64,000 nt of DNA. It comes from Xiphophorus maculatus (taxonomy: Eukaryota > Chordata > Actinopteri > Cyprinodontiformes > Poeciliidae). The stretch is from the NCBI RefSeq assembly GCF_002775205.1, contig NC_036456.1:23511968-23575967 (forward strand). The letters are read 5' to 3'. Position numbers and translations under genes: made by a program. Below the pieces are notes generated by a model. The model was not told the DNA's origin and did no database searches. It saw only the letters and a program-made list of their open reading frames with translations. This document shows, in pieces, positions 1 to 13,496 of this stretch (positions are counted from its first letter, which is position 1; every line of letters begins with the position of its first letter).

Positions 1-205
1 TTTACATCATATTTAACATTACTCCCTTGATTCTTTCATGACTGCTTGAGAAATCCTTCAACCTCCATGGCAACAAGTCAGCTGTGCTAAACGCCTGGGT
101 GGACGTAGCTTATAAAATGGCACAATGTGGCTGGAAAATACTAATTTTTGCCCCTTTAAATATTTGAATAGCAGATAATTTATGTGTGAATTTGTTCTTC
201 TTCAG

Positions 206-3762
<3,557 letters not shown>

Positions 3763-4029
3763 CCATCCAGGCTCCTCCTCATCCTTGCTGGAGACGCACC
3801 CTGCTGTCGTAACCTTTCTGACGGCTCTGTGGTGTATATATTTATATTTTAAAACCACAAACGGAAGGACAGCATTCTGCACAGTAACGCTGCTTAACGC
3901 GATGAAGCGTCGAGGAACCGACCACATCTGCTTATCAGCCGCTGAACCCGATTCAGGACGGCGAACAGGAACTGAGCGACGCTCGCCGACTGTGGAGGTT
4001 TAGCCAGGTGTCTCAACATGTTGGGTGGA

Positions 4030-4035
4030 AATAAA
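4030..4035 (+). terminator. Candidate poly(A) signal of the Tec-family gene
   Basis: AATAAA lies about 270 bases after the kinase stop codon. It is the first canonical hexamer found downstream, so it could end a short 3' UTR. This rests on motif and position only. Confidence 0.45.
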
Positions 4036-4275
4036 TAGTTTTTACTAAGCTTCCTTTCTTCTACTTGTTGGAGTTCTTACTGAAAGTAAAGAAACTCACA
4101 AGTCGAGGGTGTGGTTTAACCGCAGCACAGACTGATTTTTATATCACTTAAGTGAAACCTAAAAAAAATATCAAACTAATTTTTGCATTTTTAACTAAAT
4201 GAATTTTGTGGCCTCACAGTAGTTTAAACTCTTCAGTTTTTGACATTTTGTTTGGGATAAAAAAAGTTTAAACCT

Positions 4276-4724
4276 TTTAGACTTTTTTTTTTAAAGCGAC
4301 ATATTGTTGCTAATCACACATTGTTTCAACATATTGTGGTTTGTAGCATGTTTATAACACTGTTTACAACAGTGTTATAAACAATATATTAACGACAATA
4401 AGTTGTAAACCATCAATATGTTGCTTTACATTGTTGCTTTATAACATTTTTAACATAGTTACATTGTTTATAACAGGTTAAACTGCAACAATATTGCTGT
4501 TAACATTGTTTTACAATAACAGTATGTCGCTTTGTTACAATGTTGCTTTGTAATATATTGTTTATAACATTGTAACGACATACTGTTTATAACAATAGAT
4601 TGTTGCTATACAGCAGAATATCAACAATGTTTTGTTACAATATGTAAAAAAACTAACTTTTTAGACTTTTGTTAAAGTGACATGTTGCTAATCACAAATT
4701 GTTTCAATATATTGTTTATAAAGT
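4276..4724. repeat. AT-rich direct repeat with nested palindromes
   Basis: The sequence starting TTTTAGACTTT near 4276 recurs near 4660 (both continue to GTTGCTAATCACA and TTGTTTCAA), about 385 bases apart. The DNA between is dense in ACAATRT/AYATTGT words. It includes a 15-bp-arm palindrome at 4350-4382 (GTTTATAACACTGTT, spacer TAC, then its complement). Confidence 0.55.
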
Positions 4725-7609
4725 GGTTTTAACGGTATAACACAGTTATACTTTATAACAACAACTTTATCAAATATGTTGCTGATAACACGTTATTGTT
4801 CTCAACAATATGTAGTTACAAAGCAACATAATGTTGTCATAACGCGCCGTTTCCACAGTCAGTGATGCTTTGGGTCTCTTCTGCTGTTCATGCAGTAATT
4901 CATGCAAAGGAGCCCCAACCCAGTGCAGTTTCTTACTGCTCTACTTGCACTGAATGTGAAATAATGGTTTTTATTATCCTTACGCCATAAAACCTCAAAA
5001 CTAACGTATGAGTTTCAACTTTATGAATGTACTTAACTGAAATAAATTAACTTTTTTTAACAGACTCCCAAAGCATTTCAGTGTGTTTGTTTATCATCGT
5101 TGCCATGGTAACAGTGCCAGGTCGACCTCAGCGGTTAAACATGGGTTAAATCCAGACCGATGAACACATCCGTTACCCAGAGACTGCATATAAATACAAA
5201 CTTTATAGTTTCTCCTCTACGGAGTCTCATTTGGGACATTTCTTTGACATTTGGACCAACAACGTTTCACCAGACGGTCGGGGGGAAATTACAAACACGA
5301 GACATGCAGCGGGTTTCAGAGAAAACTAAAGTTAATTTCCAGTTATCTCAAACATCCGACCACTCACTCTGTCATGCGAGTGAGCCACGACTTCCTGTCA
5401 TGTTTTAGGAACTCAGATTTATTTCTTCATTAAAGGGAGCAGAGACATCGTGACACATTCTGGTAAAAAGCGGTGAGTTATGTGTTGCTTTTTCAACTAA
5501 AAACACGGTGAATATGATCAGATAATACGAATTTACCTATTTACAACTTTATAAATTCAATATTTCAATTCAAGATTTTCAGTTTGTAGTTTTAATTACT
5601 TTGTCATCCCAACATACTTTTGGAAACTAAGCTAAATAGTCTAGCTTTGTTTAAAGTATACTGCAGAAACATAAAATTCAACTTTTCAGCTAGATATAGA
5701 AGCTTGTTTAAGTCGGTAATTCTTTAAAAAAAATTTTTAAGTACTTCCGCTGGCAGATTATTTCACCTGTAACATGCGAAAAATGTATTATAGGGAAAAA
5801 CTCTGCCAGTGGAATTAATACTTTTTCAACAATATTAAGAAAATATTGACTTAAACAAGAGGGATTATTTGTTAGCTACTGCATAGCATACAGTAGCTAT
5901 GCTATGCGGTTAGCATAGCTACTGTCGGCCTCACTGGTTGCCATGGTTACCCGCGGTTATCTTGCTGTTTTGCAGTTAGCTAGCATGTTAGCAGCTGTTG
6001 AAATTAGCTACTCTACCATTATTAAAGCACATTTGTTCACGGTAAGATAAGATCATTAGCTCTCAGTGAAAAGTGCCGAGTATCACTGAATGAGACAAAC
6101 ACATCCATAGTGAGCAAAGACGCCGCAATAGGATTTTGTTAAAATGTACATTTTCACCTAAAACAAACAAACGGAATTCATATGAGCTTACAAAGGACAA
6201 ATTAAATATTATTTCTTCCTATTTTGGTCACAGCGGGAAATGAAGTTGTAGTTGCAGGCATTAAATCAAGAGTGCAGCAGGTTGAATCGGAGCTGCGGGA
6301 AGTTATAGAGTAAAATAATAACAGCAACAAATTGGTTTATTTAGCCTGTCAGAGAAAAGAATGTGGGCGTTTTCAAAGTCATATTTCACCATATTAGTTA
6401 TGCTATTAGAACTAAACATTTAATTTCCAAGCTAAATTAAATATTTAGTTAGGAAGCTAAATATTTAGTTTGCAACTAAATTTGTAAGTCTCAGCTAAAT
6501 AGTTAGTTTACAAATGAAAGATTTAGCCTGCGGATAAAATATTTAGTTTGGAACTTTGACAAAATATTTAGTTCGCAAACTAAATATTTGGGTTTCAAAT
6601 TAAATATTTATTTAGGAAACTAATTATCGACTCGTGATATCTCTGCTGCAAAGTTACTTGTAAGTTAATGCACTTGAAATGAGACAAAACTAAGATATTA
6701 TCACCAGAAACTAGACCAGAAATACTTGGTAAGTTTTGTTTGGTCGGTGTAGACGGGGTTCAGATCTGCCTCCGTTCTTCAGTTCAAGTTTCGTGACTTG
6801 ATGCTTTATCAGTAACAACATTCAGGAAGTTACTGTTGTTTGCCACACATTTTCATTCCAGTTTATCCTGGTTATCAACAGTAAATTGAGCTCAGTTTGT
6901 TAATCAAATTATTTCAAAAAGTTTTCTCTACTAAAACACAGCAGATTGTAAATCCTCAGAAAAATGATCAGAGTTGCTAACTGGTCTAATGCAACCAACC
7001 AACAATGTTATCTGTTTGTGATATTTGACTGTTGCAGAACAGATCTAGATCGACCCACTTTTGTCTCCTCTGATTGAAGGTCATGACGTCTCAGAAGGTT
7101 GGTGTTTCCTACCAACTACAGCTCTTCTCTTCTTCCTGTCCGTACAAACATTTGCTGAAGTGATGGAGTCGGTGTCGGACTGTGACCGCTTCTTTCTTGA
7201 CCAAACGCCACCGCATGTTCCTAGCATCCTGGAGGGCGGGAAGATCCTCGATCAGAACCAGTACAAGCTCATTTGCCAGACCTACGGGGAACAAAGGAGA
7301 TTTGTGACGCTTTACGATGTGCAGAACGGGATTCCGGTGTTTTCCGCTTTCAAGTTCACTGGAGAAGTTTCCAGAAGGAGACCCAAGAGCGTTTGGAAGA
7401 TAGAACCTCAGGTAGGCTTGTTTTCACACCTGAGAGTCCGGTAGACTCTGTTCGATTTGGGATCAAAGTTACATTTGTTATATTTTCAGATGGTGTGGTT
7501 GGCTTTCACGCTGCACTGAGTCAAACCAACCAAACCCTTTGAAAAACCTGTTGCCCTCCTCGCCTGTGGGGGCGCTATACCAAGAACCACTGAAGGGAAA
7601 ACGACACCA

Positions 7610-8170
7610 AAACCTCTGAAGAAGACACTGAGCATAACTTCCTCCTTCACAAAATGTAAACAAAAATGGAGTGGTGTCAGAATGTAGCAGTTGTAGTTTT
7701 TCACTTTTGTCATTGGCAAAAGACCACAATCCATTTCTTACACTGGACTAGTGCGTTTGTTTTGGTTGTATTTATGCAGAATGCGCAGCGCTATAGTCCA
7801 CTTCCTGCTTTTGGAGTGGTCTCCGGTCCACTTAGCACTCATGTATGCGAACCGCACCAGAGTATGTTTTGTTGGTCTGACTATGCATTCACACAACCCC
7901 AAACAAATCGGACTCTCTAGACCAGGGGTGCTCAAGTCCAGTCCTCCAGAGATACCGTCCTGCAACTTTCAGACGCTTCGCTGCTCCAACACACCTGAAT
8001 CAAATGAACGGCTCGTTAGCAGGTCTGTTCAGAGCTGATCCTGGTCTGTTGGAGTAAGGATGCATCTAAAAGTTGCAGGACAGTAGCTCTCCAGGACTGG
8101 ACTTGAGCACCCTGCTCTAGACAAACGAACTGGAGTTCAATTAAAACAGACCAAACAGGGCCGCTGTGAA
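7610..8170. repeat. Dispersed repeat, copy 2, split by a hAT-type MITE
   Basis: Second copy of the family at 1100-1505, within the intron of the ENDOD1-like pseudogene. Its right end (GTTCAATTAAAACAGACC, then GTGAATGCACCC) lies beyond the nested MITE at 7923-8114, so this repeat is the older of the two. Confidence 0.5.
7923..8114. mobile_element. hAT-type MITE, 192 bp, perfect 8-bp target duplication
   Basis: Starts CAGGGGTGCTCAAGTCC and ends GGACTTGAGCACCCTG, so the termini are inverted repeats of 20+ bp with one indel. It is flanked on both sides by CTCTAGAC (7915-7922 and 8115-8122). Eight-bp duplications and CAG-type ends are hAT hallmarks. It has no coding capacity and inserted into the older repeat around it. 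Confidence 0.85.
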
Positions 8171-8612
8171 TGCACCCTAGAAAAGGGAGGAAGACGTTCA
8201 TTTCACAATGAGAATAAACAAAAAGATGTTCGATGTCTTGAATTTATAATATCCAGTTTCCCTCCTCAACTACTCTTTCCCAGCTGGAGAATTGAAATAG
8301 AGTCAAGAGGATGATCCCCGGAGATACGAACAGAACCTACAACCACCAGGCCGGCGATGTGGATTACAGATCCAATAGAACATTTGACCGGGGTCACATA
8401 TTTCTAGTTCCTACGCCTCAACCAAAGCGGACAAAGAGTCGACTTTCACCCTGACGAATGTTGTTCCCCAAGCGGAGTCCTTCAACAAAGGCAGCTGGAA
8501 CAAAATGGAGAGGTGTGTAAACGTCTTTGTTCGCCTCAGGTCCAACATGGACGACTTCACAACAGACTCACTCAGGTTCACTAAATTTATCCTAACAAGA
8601 GAAAAAATCTAG

Positions 8613-10793
8613 TTAGTTAACATCAGTCCAGCAGCGTCTGCCTCTATACAGTAAATAAACTACAATAAATAACCCGAAACAAACTACAGACCAATAGCTC
8701 TCAAAGAGCAGTTAACAATTGTAAAATTAAAGACGCCGAAAACGCACATTACATACAAAGAACATATACAAACATGGCAAAATTACACACAAAAAAATGT
8801 TACTTGTAAAAAAAAAAGGTGGAGGAGAAGTCAGTTACTGGTTGCTATGGTAACCACCAACTGCCAACAGCAGCTTTACGAGCACCAATGAAAATAACTT
8901 TTGATAAAACAAAATTAATTTGAATAATAAATAAATTTAGATGAACTTCACATCTATACTATTGTTCAAAACAAACCCTGTTACATGTTTAACATTCAAA
9001 GACTATTATTACACAGTGGATAACAGACATTACTTTTTAAGATTAAAACATACCTAGCGAGAGAAAATCAAGTACAAAACATACACACATAGCACAGTTA
9101 CTACGGAGCCCCCTAGGGGGCATGGGGAATTTTTTTCTTTTGCGTTACCTCCCAATGGACCTTACCAAGCTCCGCCCACAACCGACCCACGTGACCGTAA
9201 GTCTCACAAACAAAGCCTCGCAGCGTGTTGTTTCTATGTAAACATGACTGGATTAGTGCATCATTTCTACCGGATTTTCACAATATATCAGCTACTACAA
9301 TGGACAGAGGAACTAACAAGTTCATGTCATCATCTGGGAGGAGGTTACTGGTTTCTCAGTCACAAGCTGGTTGCAAACCTGAGGCCAGCAGGTGTCAGTC
9401 AGTTATGGTAGATCTGAAATTTGGTTTGATGATGTCAATATGAGAAGCTACAGACTGATAGGAGGAACCAAAGAGCTCTGTAAAGGTAAAGGCAAATCTT
9501 CTGAAGTTGGGATATAATTAATTTAATTTCACATAATTACCGCGGTAGAAGCCATTTGTTTGTTAAAATTTTATGAAATGTATTTGTTCTATTTGATGTT
9601 TGTTGTGAATGACGTAAACTCACAAACGAACGAGGTAATTAGTCCAACGTTTAGAAACTACAGCGGCTGTAATGCGCCACAGTAAAGGTAAACAAAGTTT
9701 CCAGGCTTGATATTTATTTCTCAATTATTAATCAGCGCTTCCCTGAACACAGCGATGGTTGATTGACTAGCTGTACTTGGTGCTAACGTGGCTAACACGA
9801 GTAACAGTTTAGTCCAAAGCCTTTTCTGCTAAAATAAAATCTTTAGTGTATGTCAGAGTTTTTTCAACATAAGACAAATACTGTAATATTTGTCTTGCAA
9901 CTTTCTGGGTGCACTTTTGAGTGCACCCAGGAAGTAGTAACAAATTTGTTACATTACAGCCTTTTTCCAAATAGTATTAAATTTATTTCTTCCCTTGTGA
10001 TTCTACAAATACCTCATTATGACAATGTGGAAAAAAGATTGCTAATCTGACAAAAGTTAAAAAAAACAACAACTAATCTTCAAAAATATTTTTTTCTGCC
10101 AGGTTAAAAATCTGCAAACTGAATTTTACTTTGTTTAGATGGACTGAACAGCAAACAGTAATAAGCATAAACTTTATGTAACAATACTTCTATCAATCAT
10201 TACATCCAACAAATATAAAAAGTCCAAAAGTCCTGAAGGTGTCTCCACAACACTGTGTTATATCATGTTCATATCATCAAATCCAGCTCAACCACAAAAA
10301 CTGAGAAAAAAGATATTAAACTTTTGCTCCTGCTGTCTTGATGTCCAACCCGCAGCTTTTATTAAAAATACATGCCTATCATTGCATCTGACCTGATTCA
10401 GATAGTAAATCTCACCCCTCTGATCATTCTATAAATTTGCTTCAATTCAAACATATAAAAATAAACTTGACAAGACATGCAAGTAATAAAGACATTCAAA
10501 AAAGTTCTTCAGATCTGAAGATTATAGACAAACATGACATCAAAGTTGTTAAAAAACAAAAAGAAACCATGGAAAGTCCCTCCCTGTTTTCACAACAGTT
10601 CAGTTATGACATTTCCTGGTTCCTCCTCTCGCACTAGTCTGACCGGTTGAGTTTAGCGAAAAACTCTGCTTTGAAGAATGCGATTAGCAAAGTCTTACTG
10701 CAGAAGATAAAAGAGGAAGAAAACTGACTTTTTATAGGAAACTTTTACAAGAGAAAGTAACATAGACAGCAACAGTAGTTGTTTAGAGATGAA
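8613..10793. other. Intergenic; no gene recognised
   Basis: Contains a 14-bp palindrome at 9108-9121 (GCCCCCTAGGGGGC), a hairpin at 9905-9930, and a stretch at about 9110-9480 with a more mixed composition that resembles a degraded repeat. Short open frames here (72 and 66 codons) have no recognisable motifs. The last few hundred bases are the presumed 5' flank of finTRIM A. Confidence 0.4.
9905..9930. other. Perfect 11-bp stem hairpin
   Basis: CTGGGTGCACT, loop TTTG, AGTGCACCCAG. It may be a relic of a short inverted-repeat element; no function is indicated. Confidence 0.5.
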
Positions 10794-12551
10794 ATGGCAC
10801 AACCAGGAAGACTCGTGGATTCAATGAAATTCTTTTGTTCGATCTGTTTGGATCTACTGAAGGATCCGGTGACTATTCCCTGTGGACACAGTTACTGTAT
10901 GAACTGCATTAAAGACTGCTGGGATGGAGAAGATCAGAGAAGAATCCACAGCTGCCCTCAATGCAGGAAAGAGTTCATACCGAGACCTGAACTGGTGAAA
11001 AACATCATGCTAGCAGAGTTGGTGGAGGATCTGAGGAAGACTGGACTCCAAACTGCTCCCGTTGATCACTGCTATGCTGGACCTGATGATGTGGCCTGTG
11101 ATGTCTGTACTGGGAGGAAGATGAAAGCTGTCAAATCCTGTCTGGTCTGTTTGGCTTCTTATTGCAAAAATCACCTTCAACCTCACTATGAATCTCCTAC
11201 GTTTAAAAAACATAATCTGGTTGAAGCGTCTACTAAACTTCTGCAGAACATCTGCTCTCGTCATGATGAGGTGATGAAGATCTTCTGTCGTACTGATCAG
11301 CAGTGTATCTGTTATCTCTGCACTATGGATGAACATAAAGGCCATGAAACAGTCCCAGCTGCAACAGAAAGAGCTGAGAAGCAGAAGAAGCTCCAGGAGA
11401 GTCAACAACAAATCCATCAGAGAATCCAGGACCAAGAGAAAGATGTGAAGCTGCTTCAACAGGAGGTGGAGGCCATCAATGTCTCTGCTGATAAAGCAGT
11501 GGAGGACAGTGAGAAGATCTTCACTGATCTGATCCGTCTCCTCCAGGAAAGAAGCTCTGATGTGAAGCAGCAGATCAGATCCCAGCAGGAAACTGAAGTG
11601 AGTCGAGTCAAAGATGTTCAGGAGAAGCTGGAGCAGGAGATCACTGAGCTGAAGAGGAAAGACGCTGAGCTGGAGCAGCTCTCACACACAGAGGATCACA
11701 ACCAGTTTCTCCTCAACTACCCCTCACTGCCAGCACTCAGTGAGTCTACACACTCATCCAGCATCAACATCCGTCCTCTGAGACACTTTGAGGACGTGGC
11801 AGCAGCTGTGTCAGAGCTCAGAGACATAATGCAGGACGTCCTGAGAGACTCATGGACAAACATCTCACTGACAATCACTGCAGTGGATGTTCTACTGGTA
11901 GAACCAGAGCCAGAACCAAACAGCAGAGATGAATTCTTAAAATATTCACAAAAAATCACCCTGGACCCAAATACAGCATACAGGAAGCTGTTATTATCTG
12001 AGGGGAGCAGAAAAGTGTCTTGTCTGATTGAAGGCGAAGAAGAGTCGGAAGAGGAAGAAGAGTCGGAAGAGGAAGAAGAGTCAGAAGAGGAAGAGGAAGA
12101 AGAGTCGGAAGAGGAAGAAGAACTTTATCCTGGTCATCCAGACAGATTTAGTGATGTCCCTCAGGTCCTGAGTAGAGAGAGTCTGACTAAACGTTATTAC
12201 TGGGAGGTGGAGCGGACAGGAAAAGTTGATGTAGCAGTTTCATACAAGAATATCAGCAGAGGAGGGTCACAAGAATGTTTATTTGGATTCAATGACAAAT
12301 CCTGGTCATTATATTGTACCACAAACAGTTACAGATTTTATCACAACAAAGTTAAAACTTCAGTACCAGGTCCAGTTTCCTCCAGAATAGGAGTGTACCT
12401 GGATCACAGAGCAGGTATTCTGTCTTTCTACAGCGTCTCTGAAACCATGACTCTCCTCCACAGAGTCCAGACAAGATTCACTCAGCCTCTGCATGCTGGG
12501 GTTTATGTTTTCTCTCATGGAGCCTCTGCTGGGTTCATTAAGCTGAAATAG
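10794..12551 (+). CDS. finTRIM/TRIM25-like E3 ubiquitin ligase A (RING-B-box-coiled coil-PRY/SPRY)
   Basis: Single-exon gene of 585 residues. The start is the second in-frame ATG (10794): MAQ matches the MA starts of the paralogues and the upstream ATG lacks the conserved context. RING ligands C15, C18, C30, H32, C35, C38, C54, C57. B-box1-like cluster about 93-127 (CYAGPDDVACDVC). B-box2 C154, H157, C165, C173, C176, H181, H184. Coiled coil about 188-300. PRY about 383-409 (ITLDPNTA), SPRY about 445-585 (RYYWEVE, RIGVYLDHRAG). The family transfers ubiquitin through the RING, dimerises through the coiled coil and recognises targets with PRY/SPRY; fish members are tied to antiviral innate immunity. 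Odd: residues 413-443 are nearly all Glu/Ser, in the PRY-SPRY loop, a tract the other copies lack. A relative of TRIM16 or TRIM25 is the alternative name. Confidence 0.93.
   Translation: MAQPGRLVDSMKFFCSICLDLLKDPVTIPCGHSYCMNCIKDCWDGEDQRRIHSCPQCRKEFIPRPELVKNIMLAELVEDLRKTGLQTAPVDHCYAGPDDVACDVCTGRKMKAVKSCLVCLASYCKNHLQPHYESPTFKKHNLVEASTKLLQNICSRHDEVMKIFCRTDQQCICYLCTMDEHKGHETVPAATERAEKQKKLQESQQQIHQRIQDQEKDVKLLQQEVEAINVSADKAVEDSEKIFTDLIRLLQERSSDVKQQIRSQQETEVSRVKDVQEKLEQEITELKRKDAELEQLSHTEDHNQFLLNYPSLPALSESTHSSSINIRPLRHFEDVAAAVSELRDIMQDVLRDSWTNISLTITAVDVLLVEPEPEPNSRDEFLKYSQKITLDPNTAYRKLLLSEGSRKVSCLIEGEEESEEEEESEEEEESEEEEEEESEEEEELYPGHPDRFSDVPQVLSRESLTKRYYWEVERTGKVDVAVSYKNISRGGSQECLFGFNDKSWSLYCTTNSYRFYHNKVKTSVPGPVSSRIGVYLDHRAGILSFYSVSETMTLLHRVQTRFTQPLHAGVYVFSHGASAGFIKLK
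12036..12122 (+). repeat. Coding 18-bp minisatellite (Glu/Ser tract) in finTRIM A
   Basis: Four imperfect copies of GAAGAAGAGTCGGAAGAG, with one extra GAAGAG, encode repeats of EESEEE. All length steps are multiples of three, so the frame holds. The tract lies between the PRY strands and the YPGHPDRF segment that opens SPRY. Confidence 0.9.
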
Positions 12552-13305
12552 TCAGCAGTGATCTGAGGTTCAGTTGGATAAAATTTGTATTTATTTGTTT
12601 ATTTGGTCTTAATTGTTGTTGCTGAGAGATCATTGTCAGTTGGAGTTTGTTTGGGTGCTGCCCCTTCCTGTTTCTGTTCAGCTATGGCGTTTGTCACTGC
12701 CCAGGAGGATTTTTAATGCATCTCAACTAATTATTTACATTTATTCCATTTTCAGACCAAATGCTGATATTAAAATCTAGTACAGATGATTTATAATTGT
12801 CTGTTGACGGAAATTGTAATTGTCATAATCAATCAGAACAGTTGTCATATTATTGGATAAAGATCAGATCCTGATTATGCTTCAGGTTACAACAATCACA
12901 TGTTTTCTGCATTAGGAGGTGGAAATATCTTCACATGTTTTGGCCTGTGTTTAAATATATCAGTGCAACAACATTTTTCAACGTGTTTTATGATTTTTAA
13001 AACGGCACATCATATCTCTGAGATCCTGCACAAAAAGGTTGAAACAGCCACTTGATGTTGTCTGGACTTTGCAAAGAGAAGAGCTGAGATTTTGAATGTC
13101 GTTATTCTGTAAACTGCATTGATTATCATTAAGGTGATTCTTTGTGGGGTTTTTTTCATATGGGGGTTTATACAACTATCATAATTGATTGGTGTGTTTT
13201 TCTACTTTAATGATTAATCCGTGTGGTGTAAAAATCTGAATCTAGATTTGTGACATTTAATAGGTTATGATGAGTTAATCTTTCATCTTGGTGAACATTT
13301 ACATA
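12552..13305. other. 3' flank of finTRIM A, homologous to flanks of other copies
   Basis: The first 180 bases match the sequence after finTRIM B (shared TCAGCAGTGATCTGAGG and GGTGCTGCCCCTTCCTGTTT). The stretch 13080-13210 matches 56030-56165 downstream of finTRIM D (shared GTAAACTGCATTGATT). No gene seen. The repeat array begins abruptly at 13306. Confidence 0.6.
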
Positions 13306-13496
13306 ACTAGAAAATTTCGGAAGAAATTTAGCCGGGGCCTGCCAAGGCGCGCCCGTCGGGCATGGGCCCGGCGTCGTCGCGCCACAAATCGGCGTCGACG
13401 CCAAAGGACGCCGCGACGTGATCAGTGGCACGCGGAGAACCGCAAGAACGTTAAGCGAGGCGGACGTGCACCGTTCGGTACGATTTAAAATGTTGT
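13306..13496. repeat. Array unit start: CpG-rich block 0
   Basis: About 190 bases, very CpG-dense compared with the AT-rich repeats beside it. It contains GGCGCGCC, GGGCCCGGCG and the palindrome GGCGTCGACGCC. It starts ACTAGAAAATTTCGGAAG directly after unique finTRIM A flank, which defines the left edge of the array. Confidence 0.85.

Larger units (their letters stand above)
3763..7060. other. Intergenic, AT-rich; no gene seen
   Basis: Holds the kinase 3' UTR, the ACAAT/ATTGT-rich direct repeat (listed separately), and a short inverted pair at about 5745-5820 (CCGCTGGCAGA against TCTGCCAGTGG) that looks like the ends of a roughly 80-bp MITE. Segments at about 3440-3520 (in the last kinase intron) and 6640-6735 share a further dispersed repeat (TTACYTGTAAGTTAA, then CTAGAAACTAGA-like). 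From about 6420 to 6630 the motif AAATATTTAGTT recurs many times. No protein-coding signal was found. Confidence 0.5.
7061..8612 (+). pseudogene. ENDOD1-like DNA/RNA non-specific endonuclease, broken two-exon gene
   Basis: Exon 1 (7061-7411, donor GTAGGC at 7412) encodes a hydrophobic signal-like stretch (TTALLFFLSVQTFAEV), then CDRFF, YKLICQTYG, RRFVTLYD, IPVFSAFKFTG and VWKIEPQ, the order expected at the N-terminus of fish ENDOD1-like secreted nucleases. Exon 2 starts after CAG at 8284 with LEN, meets TGA at 8293-8295, and then continues in frame with NHQAGDVDY and FDRGH, the His-containing nuclease motif. Just after DRGHIF the frame shifts by one base (one base missing near 8403); the next frame reads STFTLTNVVPQAESFN and SWNKMERC and ends at TAG 8610-8612, well short of the family's usual C-terminus. 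One stop, one frameshift and the truncation make it a probable pseudogene. The intron holds repeats. A sequencing error cannot be excluded. Confidence 0.75.

Noticed and set aside
10680-10793. Interferon response element before finTRIM A (GGAAGAAAACT-like)
   Set aside because: Only a partial match to the consensus and not conserved before the other copies.
11010-11459. Leu-rich minus-strand frames inside the finTRIM genes (also 45824-46081, 50564-50821, 54615-55085, 59580-59864)
   Set aside because: They are antisense shadows of the conserved coiled-coil code; all copies have them because the sense strand is conserved.
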